From contig CAIVXR010000111.1 of NCBI GenBank assembly GCA_903909925.1, forward strand, positions 1 to 26,404: a stretch of DNA of 26,404 nt, given 5' to 3'. The translations under genes and the position numbers were made by a program. The DNA comes from an uncultured beta proteobacterium (GTDB lineage: Bacteria; Pseudomonadota; Gammaproteobacteria; Burkholderiales; Burkholderiaceae). Below the pieces are notes generated by a model. That model made no database searches and was not told the DNA's origin. It saw nothing but the letters and a program-made list of their open reading frames with translations. Of this stretch, positions 8,137 to 16,776 are shown piece by piece (position 1 is the first letter of the stretch; every line of letters starts with the position of its first letter).

Positions 8137-9195
8137 ATGATCCTAGTTACAGGTGGCGCAGGATTTATTGGTGGCAACTTTGTTTTGGATTGGCTGGCCA
8201 AGCCAAGTGCTGAGGGCATTATTAATCTCGATAAATTGACCTATGCAGGTAATCTATCAACTTTGATAGCGCTACAGAAGGATTCCCGCCATGTTTTTGT
8301 TCAAGGCGATATTGGTGATAAAGAATTGGTCACTAAATTATTAAAAGAGCATCGTCCGCGTGCCATCATCAACTTTGCAGCAGAAAGCCACGTAGATCGC
8401 TCCATTCATGGTCCGGCGGAGTTTGTGCAAACTAATATTTTGGGCACTTTTAATTTGCTGGAATGTGCCAGAGAGTATTGGAATGATTTAGATGATGCTG
8501 CTAAAAAAATGTTTCGTTTCCATCATGTTTCTACTGATGAGGTGTATGGCTCACTGTCTGCGACAGATCCTGCGTTTACTGAAGCCAATCCATATGAGCC
8601 TAATAGTCCGTATTCTGCCTCTAAGGCTGCATCTGATCATTTAGTGCGCGCTTGGTTTCATACGTATGGTTTCCCAGTGGTGACTACTAATTGTTCAAAT
8701 AACTACGGTCCGTACCATTTCCCGGAAAAGCTCATTCCATTAGTGATTCTGAATGCACTTAATAGCAAGCCCTTGCCAATTTATGGCGACGGTCAGCAGG
8801 TGAGAGATTGGCTTTATGTTGGCGACCATTGCTCTGCTATTCGTGAAGTATTGGCGAATGGCAAATTAGGTGAGACCTATAACATCGGTGGCTGGAATGA
8901 AAAGGCCAATATTGATGTAGTAAAAACCATTTGTCGCATTCTTGATGAATTAAAGCCTCGTGCCGATGGCAAATCATATGCAGAGCAAATTACCTTTGTT
9001 AAGGATCGCCCTGGCCATGATCGCCGCTACGCCATTGATGCCAGTAAGGTTGAGCGTGAGCTAGGTTGGCGTCCGGCTGAGACTTTTGACACGGGCATTC
9101 GTAAGACGGTGCAGTGGTATTTAGATAACCCAGTATGGATTGAGGGCGTAGTCAGTGGCTCATATCGCGACTGGTTACAAAAGCAGTACAACTAA
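8137..9195 (+). CDS. rfbB: dTDP-glucose 4,6-dehydratase
   Basis: Second step of dTDP-L-rhamnose synthesis: dTDP-glucose to dTDP-4-keto-6-deoxyglucose, NAD-dependent, cytosolic. With the ATG at 8137 the protein is 352 residues and begins MILVTGGAGFIGGN, as the family does (NAD loop G-G-A-G-F-I-G-G at 6-13). STDEVYG (132-138) carries the catalytic Thr-Asp-Glu, and YSASK (159-163) the Y-x-x-x-K of extended short-chain dehydrogenases. An upstream in-frame ATG at 8119 would add six residues, but AGGA (8128-8131) sits 5 bases before 8137, which decides the start. First gene of rfbB-D-A-C-waaC. Confidence 0.97.
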   Translation: MILVTGGAGFIGGNFVLDWLAKPSAEGIINLDKLTYAGNLSTLIALQKDSRHVFVQGDIGDKELVTKLLKEHRPRAIINFAAESHVDRSIHGPAEFVQTNILGTFNLLECAREYWNDLDDAAKKMFRFHHVSTDEVYGSLSATDPAFTEANPYEPNSPYSASKAASDHLVRAWFHTYGFPVVTTNCSNNYGPYHFPEKLIPLVILNALNSKPLPIYGDGQQVRDWLYVGDHCSAIREVLANGKLGETYNIGGWNEKANIDVVKTICRILDELKPRADGKSYAEQITFVKDRPGHDRRYAIDASKVERELGWRPAETFDTGIRKTVQWYLDNPVWIEGVVSGSYRDWLQKQYN

Positions 9196-9211
9196 ATTTA
9201 GCAGCGAATAA

Positions 9212-10162
9212 ATGAATATCCTCGTATTTGGCAAAGATGGCCAGTTGGGAAAAGCATTCAAAAAACTATTTGATTCTATGCATACAGAAGACATGCATGT
9301 TCAATATGTGGGTCGTGATTCATGTGACCTCAGCAGTTCCGCTGCTATATCTAAACTCCTAAGACAATTTGAGCCCGATCTCATCATTAATGCTGCCGCA
9401 TATACTGCGGTAGATAAGGCTGAAACAGAAGTAGAGATGGCTTTTGCTATTAATGCTAAAGCCCCCGAGCTGATGGCTCGTTATGCAGTAGAGCATGGCA
9501 GTACTTTGCTGCATTACTCAACAGACTATGTTTTTGATGGTGCTAAAGACCTGCCTTATGTTGAAACGGATCTACGAAATCCATTAGGCATTTATGGTAA
9601 GAGCAAGGCTGCAGGAGAAGAGGCAATAGAAGCCATCTTTACAAACTCTACTCAGGGTCAATATGCCATATTCCGGACTAGCTGGGTCTATGGCGATGGT
9701 GGTAATTTCATACGAACCATTTTGCGCCTAGCAAAAGAGCGCGAAGAGTTAAAAGTGATTGCTGATCAGTATGGCGTACCAACAAGTGCGCAGTGGTTGG
9801 CGCAAGTGAGCCTAAATTTAGTGTTAGACCAAGCGCTTAATCACAGGAAATTTACTTCCGGTATTTACCATGTGGTACCCGCTGGAGAAACTACTTGGCA
9901 TGGCTTAGCAATACTGGCTACCCAGGCTGCTATTGCTGCAGGCGTTACGCTAAAAGCTAGGCCTGAGGCTATCAAGCCTATTCCCGCAGTGGAATATCCA
10001 CTTCCAGCACCTAGACCCACTAATTCACGTATGGATACGGCTAAATTGTGTAAAGCCATAGAAAGCATTGGCGATATGTCAAAATTGCAGCACTGTAAGC
10101 GTCTTTGGGGTGATGAGGTTAAGACTTATGTAGCTCAGCTTGCCCAAGATGGAATCATTTAA
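9212..10162 (+). CDS. rfbD: dTDP-4-dehydrorhamnose reductase
   Basis: Last step of dTDP-L-rhamnose synthesis, reducing dTDP-4-keto-rhamnose with NAD(P)H. At 316 residues it is slightly longer than the roughly 300 of many homologues. The cofactor loop GKDGQLG is at residues 7-13, STDYVFDG at 103-110 and YGKSK, with the catalytic Tyr and Lys, at 128-132; FRTSWVYG then marks the substrate region as in RmlD. It starts 16 bases after rfbB and is followed by rfbA after 11 bases. Gene order B-D-A-C is a common arrangement. No unusual substitutions were noticed. Confidence 0.96.
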   Translation: MNILVFGKDGQLGKAFKKLFDSMHTEDMHVQYVGRDSCDLSSSAAISKLLRQFEPDLIINAAAYTAVDKAETEVEMAFAINAKAPELMARYAVEHGSTLLHYSTDYVFDGAKDLPYVETDLRNPLGIYGKSKAAGEEAIEAIFTNSTQGQYAIFRTSWVYGDGGNFIRTILRLAKEREELKVIADQYGVPTSAQWLAQVSLNLVLDQALNHRKFTSGIYHVVPAGETTWHGLAILATQAAIAAGVTLKARPEAIKPIPAVEYPLPAPRPTNSRMDTAKLCKAIESIGDMSKLQHCKRLWGDEVKTYVAQLAQDGII

Positions 10163-10173
10163 AGGTTAAAAGT

Positions 10174-11103
10174 ATGGCAGTTAATCGTAAAGGCATTATC
10201 TTGGCTGGCGGCTCTGGAACGCGTTTGTATCCAGTCACTCAGGCAGTCTCTAAGCAGTTAATGCCGGTCTACGACAAACCTATGGTGTACTACCCATTAA
10301 GCACTTTAATGTTGGCTGGTATCCGTGACATCTTATTGATCTCTACCCCGCATGACACGCCGCGCTTTTCTGAATTACTAGGCGATGGTTCGCAGTGGGG
10401 ACTCAATATTGAGTACTGCGTTCAGCCTTCCCCAGATGGCCTTGCCCAGGCATTCACGCTTGGGAAGAACTTTGTCGGCAATCATCCAAGTGCTCTAGTA
10501 CTGGGAGACAATATTTTTTATGGCCATGAGTTGGTAGACCAGTTAAATAGTGCGGATGACAGAGCTGCTGGCGCTACTGTATTTGCCTATCATGTCAATG
10601 ATCCAGAGCGCTATGGCGTCGTAGAGTTTGATAAGGACTACAAAGCGCTCTCCATTGAAGAAAAGCCAGTAAATCCAAGAAGCAACTACGCAGTCACTGG
10701 CCTCTATTTTTATGATAATCAGGTTTGTGATATCGCCGCTTCTATTAAGCCAAGTGCACGTGGCGAACTGGAGATTACCGATGTAAACCGTGTTTACCTC
10801 GGTAAGAATGAACTCAGTGTTGAGATTATGGGGCGTGGTTTTGCCTGGTTAGACACTGGCACACATGATTCTTTACTGGATGCTGCAGGTTTTATTGCTA
10901 CCCTACAAAAACGCCAGGGATTGATGGTGGCTTGCCCAGAAGAAATTGCCTATCGTCAAGGTTGGATTGCTGCCGATACAGTGCAAAAGGTTGCTGCTCA
11001 ATTGAGTAAAAATAGCTATGGTCAATACCTCAATAAAATTCTGAAGGAGCTTAATGCTTCAGCTCAGCCAATTTCTTTATCTGGGAAAAAGGTGAGCAAA
11101 TGA
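10174..11103 (+). CDS. rfbA: Glucose-1-phosphate thymidylyltransferase
   Basis: First step of the pathway: dTTP + glucose-1-phosphate to dTDP-glucose + diphosphate. 309 residues, within the 290-310 usual for the short RmlA form. The nucleotidyltransferase signature LAGGSGTRLYP is at 10-20, PDGLAQAF begins at 87, and LVLGDNIFYG with the metal-binding Asp is at 108-117; AVTGLYFYD and TGTHDSLLDA follow in their expected order. A good ribosome site, AAAGG, lies about 10 bases before the ATG. The stop overlaps the rfbC start as ATGA. Feedback inhibition by dTDP-rhamnose is known for the family and cannot be judged here. Confidence 0.97.
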   Translation: MAVNRKGIILAGGSGTRLYPVTQAVSKQLMPVYDKPMVYYPLSTLMLAGIRDILLISTPHDTPRFSELLGDGSQWGLNIEYCVQPSPDGLAQAFTLGKNFVGNHPSALVLGDNIFYGHELVDQLNSADDRAAGATVFAYHVNDPERYGVVEFDKDYKALSIEEKPVNPRSNYAVTGLYFYDNQVCDIAASIKPSARGELEITDVNRVYLGKNELSVEIMGRGFAWLDTGTHDSLLDAAGFIATLQKRQGLMVACPEEIAYRQGWIAADTVQKVAAQLSKNSYGQYLNKILKELNASAQPISLSGKKVSK

Positions 11104-11666
11104 GTGCACCTTCTAAGGTGCAGGTAAGCCCAACTGCAATTCATGATGTATTGGTAATTGAGCCAAAAGTATTCGGTGATGAGCGTGGCTGGTTTACTGA
11201 ATCTTTTAATCAAAATGATTTTGCGAAGGCAACCGGACTAGATGTAGATTTTGTGCAAGACAATCATTCCTTTTCGCGTCAATGGACTTTGCGTGGCCTG
11301 CACTATCAGCTCGAGCAGACGCAAGGTAAATTAGTTCGGGTAGTTGCTGGCAGTGTATTTGATGTCGTAGTAGATATTCGTAAAGATTCCCCAAGCTATG
11401 GCAAATGGGTTGGGCTTGAGCTCAGCGCCCAAAACCATAAGCAGTTATGGATTCCTCCAAAATTAGCCCATGGCTTTTTGGTACTTTCAGAGACAGCCGA
11501 GTTTCTCTATAAAACAACGGACTACTACCATCCGCAGAGTGAAGCCTGCTTGGCTTGGAACGATCCAACGGTTGGAATTGACTGGCCTTTACCTGCAGGT
11601 ATCAGTCCGAATATGAATGCCAAGGATGCCGCTGGTCTGCTGTGGGATGCTGCGCCAAAGTTTTAA
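11100..11666 (+). CDS. rfbC: dTDP-4-dehydrorhamnose 3,5-epimerase
   Basis: Third step of the pathway: double epimerisation of dTDP-4-keto-6-deoxyglucose. 188 residues, typical for RmlC, a cupin dimer. The catalytic histidine is H68 inside LRGLHYQ (64-70), preceded by FVQDNHSFS (51-59). EFLYKTTDYYHP holds the conserved aromatic and acid residues, and GIDWPLP is near the end. AAGGTGAG lies a few bases upstream of the ATG, which overlaps the end of rfbA by 4 bases, so coupling is likely. Sequence looks intact. Confidence 0.97.
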   Translation: MSAPSKVQVSPTAIHDVLVIEPKVFGDERGWFTESFNQNDFAKATGLDVDFVQDNHSFSRQWTLRGLHYQLEQTQGKLVRVVAGSVFDVVVDIRKDSPSYGKWVGLELSAQNHKQLWIPPKLAHGFLVLSETAEFLYKTTDYYHPQSEACLAWNDPTVGIDWPLPAGISPNMNAKDAAGLLWDAAPKF

Positions 11667-11672
11667 GCTCCT

Positions 11673-12722
11673 ATGAGCAATTCATTTACTGATAATCCTG
11701 CCGCTTCACCAAAAATTTTATTGGTAAAGCTCTCCTCGCTGGGAGATGTACTTCACAATCTACCGATCGTCTGGGATTTACGCAGACGCTTACCAAATGC
11801 GCAAATTGACTGGGTAGTTGAGGAGGGGTATGTACATCTTCTTGAGCCACTTTTAACTAGAGATGGATTTAAAGGGATTGATCACATTATTCCTTTTAGC
11901 TTGCGGCGCTGGAAAAAGAGTCTTTTTAAGCTCTCAACCTGGCAGCAATTCTTTGCATTTAAGAGGCAATTGCAAGTTGATCAATATGACTACCTGATTG
12001 AGACTCAAGGCCTCTTAAAGTCTGGGTTGGTCTGCGCTCTTGCTGATAAATCAAAAGATGCCGTAATTGCAGGCCTTGCTAATGCCACTCAATTCTCTGG
12101 CTATGAACCTATCGCCAGATCGTTTTATAACCAGAGCGTTCAGGTACCCATTGATTGCCATGCAGTCGATCGATCTCGTTGGGTGATGTGTTCTGCGCTA
12201 GATTGGCAATTAATAGATCGCTCAGATTTTCCTATGTTTTATCCTGAGGCTTTTGTTCAGGCGCTAGGTGAGAAGAAAATAGAAGGTTTAAAAAAGCCTT
12301 ATGTATTGTGCTTTCATTCAACTGCAAGAGCAGCTAAGCGTTGGTCCAATCAATGCTGGCTTGCATTGGGGCAAGAGTTAGCAAGCCGTGGTTATCAAGT
12401 GGTTCTGCCTTGGGGTAATCTGGCTGAGAAGGCGGTTAGCGAAGAGCTCGCCAAGCAAATACCAGGAGCATTTGTTCCCCCAGCATTTTCTATTGAGGAT
12501 GCTTTCTCAGTCATTGCTCACGCTGCTTTGACTGTAGGCGTTGATACTGGCCTCACTCATTTAGCTGCTGTATTAGGCAAGCCAACTGTGGAAATTTATT
12601 GTGATTCGCCACGCTGGAAGACCGAGGGCTATTGGGCAAAGAACATCCGTAATGTGGGTGATATCGGAGCACCACCGAGCGCTGTAGAGGTGATCAATGC
12701 CTCTTTGAATTTGTTGCCTTAA
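11673..12722 (+). CDS. waaC: Lipopolysaccharide heptosyltransferase I
   Basis: Adds the first L-glycero-D-manno-heptose to Kdo2-lipid A in LPS inner-core assembly, on the cytosolic face of the inner membrane. 349 residues, a GT9 family length. PKILLVKLSSLGDVLHNLP (13-31) is the typical start of this subfamily, and GVDTGLTHLA (289-298) followed by GKPTVEIYCDSP is the ADP-heptose-binding part of GT9. The form VDTGLTH with a following D-SP fits WaaC better than WaaF. It starts 6 bases after rfbC, so it probably belongs to the rhamnose operon. It converges with tolC after 12 bases. Confidence 0.9.
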   Translation: MSNSFTDNPAASPKILLVKLSSLGDVLHNLPIVWDLRRRLPNAQIDWVVEEGYVHLLEPLLTRDGFKGIDHIIPFSLRRWKKSLFKLSTWQQFFAFKRQLQVDQYDYLIETQGLLKSGLVCALADKSKDAVIAGLANATQFSGYEPIARSFYNQSVQVPIDCHAVDRSRWVMCSALDWQLIDRSDFPMFYPEAFVQALGEKKIEGLKKPYVLCFHSTARAAKRWSNQCWLALGQELASRGYQVVLPWGNLAEKAVSEELAKQIPGAFVPPAFSIEDAFSVIAHAALTVGVDTGLTHLAAVLGKPTVEIYCDSPRWKTEGYWAKNIRNVGDIGAPPSAVEVINASLNLLP

Positions 12723-12734
12723 AGTTGCTTTAGC

Positions 12735-14357
12735 TCAACGCAGCAAAGTATTAATCGAGATTAAATCTTCATCCGTTAAGGCGGCAGCATGTGCTTTTAA
12801 TTTAATGGCATTGAGGATGGTGTTATAGCGCGCTTGTTGTAACTGTGATCTTGTAGTGATCAGTGTATCAAGAGCAATCAACACATCAATATTGATTAAG
12901 GTGCCAACTTGAAATCCGAGCTTGCTTGATTCGAGAGCAGAGCTTGATGAGCGCTCGGCAGCCTCAAACGCTTTAACACTTGCTAGACCACCATAAAAAC
13001 CAGTAAAAGCTGTTCGAGTACTTTGGGCCGCTGTCCGACGTGCATTGTCATAGTTTGCTTTGGCTTGATCTACTAATGCGGCATTTTGACGAATGACTGA
13101 ACTATTAAAGCCACCAGATACCAAAGGGATTGTCATCTGCAATGCGATAGTGTTGTTATAGACGTTAGTATTCGATGGTGTGTAGCTATTTGGTGTGCCG
13201 TTCGAGGTGTTGTAACCAGAAGTACCCACAAAGTTTACGGATGGGTAGTTCAGAGCCTGCGCAGATCGGTAGGTACTCTCAGCCAGGTTTACAGATAGTT
13301 GATTAGCTAAGACATTAAAGTTCGCTGCTTCTGCCTGGTTAATCCAGTCATCCATGGTTTGACCTGGTGGTAGCTGGGGATTGACCGATTCTGCGATTGG
13401 ATAGCCTTTGCTATCTTTGCTCTTAGAGCGTGGGTCTTTTAGAACCCCGTCAATTTTTGCTTCCTTGACGAGCGGCTTAAGAGGCCCAACCGCATGACCA
13501 ACTAACTGCTCTAATACCCCACGCTTAACAATCAGGTCAGCTTGTGCAGCAATTTCTTGGGAGTTTGCCAGATCTAATGCAGCCTGTGCTGTATTGACAT
13601 CTACGATAGTAGCAAGACCCGCATCAAACTTTGCTTGTGCAATATCAAGTTGCTGCTTGATTAAATCTTTTTTATTGCGATAGAGCTCAACGTTATCTTG
13701 GCTGGTGAGCGCATCAAAGTAAGCCTGTGAGACACGAATAATGAGATCTTGTTGTGCCAAGAAAAAGCGCATATCTGCAATCTTAGTATTGAGGTCACCT
13801 TGTTTGAAAGCCTCAAGCGCTGCAACGTTAAATACTGGTTGGGTTAGGGTAACGGTATAACTTTTTTGATCAAATACTCGCGAGTTTCCGGGATTATTTG
13901 ATACGACCGTAGTATTTGCTCCATGCTGGTAATAACGCGTGCCAGTTGGGGTGGCATTAGCTTGAGGTAGTAATAAGGAAAGGCCTTGCCAATACAACTC
14001 TTTGCTGGCCACATAATTAAAGCGAGCTGCATTTAATACTGGGTCGCTAAAGGCAGCCTCTTGATATAACTGGATTAAATCGACTAATTGACCTTGGGCA
14101 TTACTAGCTTTGCTACCTGTGACATTCGATGGTGCAGAACTAGAAGGTAGTGCAGCCTTAGGGGGCATCACAAACTGTGGCGGTTGCTCTAGGCCAATCA
14201 GTGTTGAGGCACTCATTGGGGTTGGAAGAGCTAGTCTTGCCGCATCGTTGGGACTTTGGGCAAAAGCATTTAATGGCAGTAAATTGAGGCCGAGCGCCTG
14301 GCTCAGGATTAAACCGATAGTACTTATTTGGGAGCGACGAAAACGGGCCTGGGTCAT
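12735..14357 (-). CDS. tolC: TolC-type outer-membrane efflux/secretion channel
   Basis: 540 residues. A signal peptide with a twin-arginine-free basic start and hydrophobic core ends at AFA-QS (after residue 33). Two repeated efflux-protein domains (OEP, PF02321) follow: the first with VDLIQLYQEAAFSDPVLNAA near 87-106, the second around the segment with ANFNVLANQLSVNLAEST, then QMTIPLVSGGFNSSVIRQN, a usual outer-membrane-protein pattern. Alanine- and glutamine-rich heptad stretches fit the periplasmic helical tunnel. TolC proteins trimerise and work with an inner-membrane transporter and an adaptor, none of which is nearby. It is longer than many TolC proteins; the extra length is a linker after the signal peptide and an insertion (lysine-, serine- and proline-rich) between the repeats. 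Confidence 0.88.
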   Translation of the reverse strand: MTQARFRRSQISTIGLILSQALGLNLLPLNAFAQSPNDAARLALPTPMSASTLIGLEQPPQFVMPPKAALPSSSAPSNVTGSKASNAQGQLVDLIQLYQEAAFSDPVLNAARFNYVASKELYWQGLSLLLPQANATPTGTRYYQHGANTTVVSNNPGNSRVFDQKSYTVTLTQPVFNVAALEAFKQGDLNTKIADMRFFLAQQDLIIRVSQAYFDALTSQDNVELYRNKKDLIKQQLDIAQAKFDAGLATIVDVNTAQAALDLANSQEIAAQADLIVKRGVLEQLVGHAVGPLKPLVKEAKIDGVLKDPRSKSKDSKGYPIAESVNPQLPPGQTMDDWINQAEAANFNVLANQLSVNLAESTYRSAQALNYPSVNFVGTSGYNTSNGTPNSYTPSNTNVYNNTIALQMTIPLVSGGFNSSVIRQNAALVDQAKANYDNARRTAAQSTRTAFTGFYGGLASVKAFEAAERSSSSALESSKLGFQVGTLINIDVLIALDTLITTRSQLQQARYNTILNAIKLKAHAAALTDEDLISINTLLR

Positions 14358-14475
14358 CTAATTCGGATACTTTTCAATGTGCCATGAAGTTTAAGGCTAA
14401 TTCATTCAAAGTGCCTATTTAGCAGCTATTTTGCCAAATTCGCATGTAATACCCATAAGCCTATAGAATTTGCTC

Positions 14476-15321
14476 ATGGATCTCATTTTGTTACTAAAGG
14501 CAGTCATTCTCGGGGTGGTAGAGGGCTTAACGGAGTTTTTGCCGATCTCTAGTACCGGGCATCTGATCTTAGTAGGAGATTTACTCGATTTCAACGATGA
14601 AAGGGGTAAGGCCTTTGAGGTCATCATTCAGTTCGGCGCGATTTTGGCAGTCTGCTGGGAGTTTCGTGAAAAGCTTCTTAAGGTTGCCCTGTCTTTTTCC
14701 AGTAGCGCCATATCCCGCCGCTTTGTTCTTAATTTGCTAATTGCCTCTTTGCCGGCAATGGGTCTTGGATTTATATTCGGCAAACATATCAAAGCAGTAT
14801 TGTTTTCGCCGATACCGGTAGCAAGCGCCTTCATCGTGGGCGCCTTTATTATTTTCTGGGCAGAGCGTCGTCAAGAGAAAATGACCACTGCCAAAAGTCA
14901 TATTCAGTCTGTAGACGATCTTTCTCCTTTCGATGCCCTCAAGGTTGGCTTGGCGCAGTGTGCTGCACTAATACCAGGAACATCACGCTCGGGTGCAACC
15001 ATTATTGGCGGTATGTTATTCGGCTTGCCACGCGCTGTTGCTACTGAATTTTCTTTCTTCCTTGCGATACCAGTCATTGGCGGAGCTACTGCTTATGAGT
15101 TACTCAAGCTATGGAAAGCCCCAGTCGCATTCTCAGGAGAATTTGCACTTGCGACAGTTATTGGTTTTATTGCCGCTTTTATCTCTGCATTTATTTGTGT
15201 GCGCTGGTTAATCCATTACGTGGCGCACCATAACTTCATTCCATTTGCTTGGTACCGCATCGCCTTCGGCCTTTTGGTGCTCATCACTTCATACACCGGT
15301 TTAATTGCCTGGTCACATTAA
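14476..15321 (+). CDS. uppP: Undecaprenyl-diphosphatase (bacitracin-resistance protein)
   Basis: Hydrolyses undecaprenyl diphosphate to the monophosphate so the lipid carrier for peptidoglycan and O-antigen sugars can be reused; integral inner-membrane protein. Starting at ATG 14476 gives 281 residues, normal for the BacA family; an in-frame TTG at 14470 would add two residues. The two conserved active-site motifs are present: EGLTEFLPISSTGH (16-29) and PGTSRSGATI (167-176). About eight hydrophobic segments alternate with short loops. It is transcribed away from tolC across about 115 bases that I could not resolve into clear promoter boxes. Confidence 0.96.
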   Translation: MDLILLLKAVILGVVEGLTEFLPISSTGHLILVGDLLDFNDERGKAFEVIIQFGAILAVCWEFREKLLKVALSFSSSAISRRFVLNLLIASLPAMGLGFIFGKHIKAVLFSPIPVASAFIVGAFIIFWAERRQEKMTTAKSHIQSVDDLSPFDALKVGLAQCAALIPGTSRSGATIIGGMLFGLPRAVATEFSFFLAIPVIGGATAYELLKLWKAPVAFSGEFALATVIGFIAAFISAFICVRWLIHYVAHHNFIPFAWYRIAFGLLVLITSYTGLIAWSH

Positions 15322-15354
15322 TACTATTCAGAATATTGGGAAATGGAATTTAAG

Positions 15355-15810
15355 ATGGATGCATCAATAGACGCAATTACCAATAATATTCAACTGGCAT
15401 TAGCGCCAGTTTTCTTATTAACTGCAGTAGCTACTTTGATTAATGCGATTTCTGCTCGTCTAGCCAGAACAGTTGATCGTATGCGGGCAATCCAGCAAAA
15501 AATTCAGGATGGCTTGGTAGCAGATGAGGCGATGCTGAGTCATATGCGCATAGAGGCTAATGAAGCTAAGGTTCGTGGACGCTTATGCACACTGGCAATC
15601 TTTTTTGTTGTCTTAAGTGGCGTATTAATTTCCTTGACAGTACTTGAGCTCTTCTTTTATCAGGCGGGTGCCGTACGCTCCTTTAAAACGGACTACGTTA
15701 TTTGGACTTTTGTACTAGGTCTCATGTCATTTATGACCTCCTTATCGATAGTACTGGGAGAGGTTATCTACGCTTACTGGTCTGCTGGCTGGCATTTGCA
15801 TCGCCGTTAA
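15355..15810 (+). CDS. DUF2721 family membrane protein
   Basis: 151 residues from ATG 15355; an ATG at 15343 would add MEFK. I prefer the second because the family usually begins close to its first membrane helix and GGA lies 7 bases before it, but the choice is open. The pattern IQLALAPVFLLTAVATLINA (about 11-30) then RLARTVDRMRAI is the DUF2721 signature, followed by an amphipathic charged helix and two more membrane spans (near 81-103 and 115-140). Function unknown. It lies between uppP (33 bases away) and the decarboxylase gene (29 bases away) on the same strand. Confidence 0.8.
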   Translation: MDASIDAITNNIQLALAPVFLLTAVATLINAISARLARTVDRMRAIQQKIQDGLVADEAMLSHMRIEANEAKVRGRLCTLAIFFVVLSGVLISLTVLELFFYQAGAVRSFKTDYVIWTFVLGLMSFMTSLSIVLGEVIYAYWSAGWHLHRR

Positions 15811-15839
15811 AATGAAAGAACTTTTATAAAGAATAGATT

Positions 15840-16775
15840 ATGAAAAAAATCCTCATCACCGGCGGCGCAGGTTTTCTAGGTTCTCACTTAACCGAGAAAC
15901 TTCTCAAAGAAGGCAATGATGTTTTGGTAGTAGATAACTACTTTACAGGCACTAAAGAGAACTTAGCCCACTTATTACCTAACCCTCGCTTAGAGCTGAT
16001 GCGTCACGACGTGACCTTCCCACTTTATGTAGAAACCGATCAGATCTATAACTTAGCCTGCCCAGCTTCTCCAGTGCACTATCAATACGATCCAGTACAA
16101 ACTACTAAGACTAGTGTGCATGGCGCAATTAATATGCTCGGTCTTGCTAAAAGAACTAGAGCTCGTATTTTGCAAGCCTCTACCAGTGAAGTCTATGGCG
16201 ACCCAGAAGTACATCCCCAGCCAGAAGAATATTGGGGCAAGGTTAATCCCATTGGTATTCGTTCTTGCTATGATGAAGGTAAGCGCTGCGCTGAAACCCT
16301 CTTTTTTGATTACAACCGTCAGCACAATTTAGACATCAAAGTAGTCAGAATCTTTAATACCTATGGCCCACGCATGCACCCCAATGATGGCCGTGTCGTG
16401 AGTAACTTTATTGTCCAGGCGCTACAAGGCAAAGATATCACCATTTATGGGGATGGTCAGCAAACTAGAAGCTTTTGCTATGTCGATGACTTAATCGACG
16501 CCATGGTCAAAATGATGAACTCAGAAGAGGGCTTTACTGGCCCAGTCAATATTGGTAATCCTGGTGAGTTCACCATGCTGCAATTAGCCGAATCGATTCT
16601 CAAGCTCTCAGGTAGTAAATCCAAGATCATTCATCAGCCATTACCATCAGATGATCCAAAGCAGCGTCAACCGAACATCGAATTAGCTAAAGCCAAGCTG
16701 GGCTGGCAGCCAAAGGTCAATTTAGAGGATGGCCTCAAAGAGACGATTGCTTACTTTAGGAAAGTTGTAGCTTAA
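15840..16775 (+). CDS. uxs: UDP-glucuronate decarboxylase (UDP-xylose synthase)
   Basis: NAD-dependent conversion of UDP-glucuronate to UDP-xylose, a donor for cell-surface glycans. 311 residues, the size of the soluble bacterial enzyme. TGGAGFLGSH (7-16) binds NAD; PASPVHYQYDPVQTTKTS (76-93) is a strong mark of this subfamily, STSEVYG is at 114-120 and YDEGK, with catalytic Tyr and Lys, at 144-148; RIFNTYGPRM follows. These favour decarboxylase over the closely related dehydratases and epimerases. UDP-glucuronate would come from a UDP-glucose dehydrogenase, which is not in the window. trmB begins one base after the stop. Confidence 0.92.
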   Translation: MKKILITGGAGFLGSHLTEKLLKEGNDVLVVDNYFTGTKENLAHLLPNPRLELMRHDVTFPLYVETDQIYNLACPASPVHYQYDPVQTTKTSVHGAINMLGLAKRTRARILQASTSEVYGDPEVHPQPEEYWGKVNPIGIRSCYDEGKRCAETLFFDYNRQHNLDIKVVRIFNTYGPRMHPNDGRVVSNFIVQALQGKDITIYGDGQQTRSFCYVDDLIDAMVKMMNSEEGFTGPVNIGNPGEFTMLQLAESILKLSGSKSKIIHQPLPSDDPKQRQPNIELAKAKLGWQPKVNLEDGLKETIAYFRKVVA

Positions 16776-16776
16776 G

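Noticed and set aside
12718..12760. Terminator between waaC and tolC
   Set aside because: TTGCT and AGCAA can pair, but the stem is short and no T-run follows on either strand.
14358..14475. Divergent promoter boxes between tolC and uppP
   Set aside because: The gap surely contains promoters, but no pair of -35/-10 hexamers with good match and spacing could be picked on either strand.
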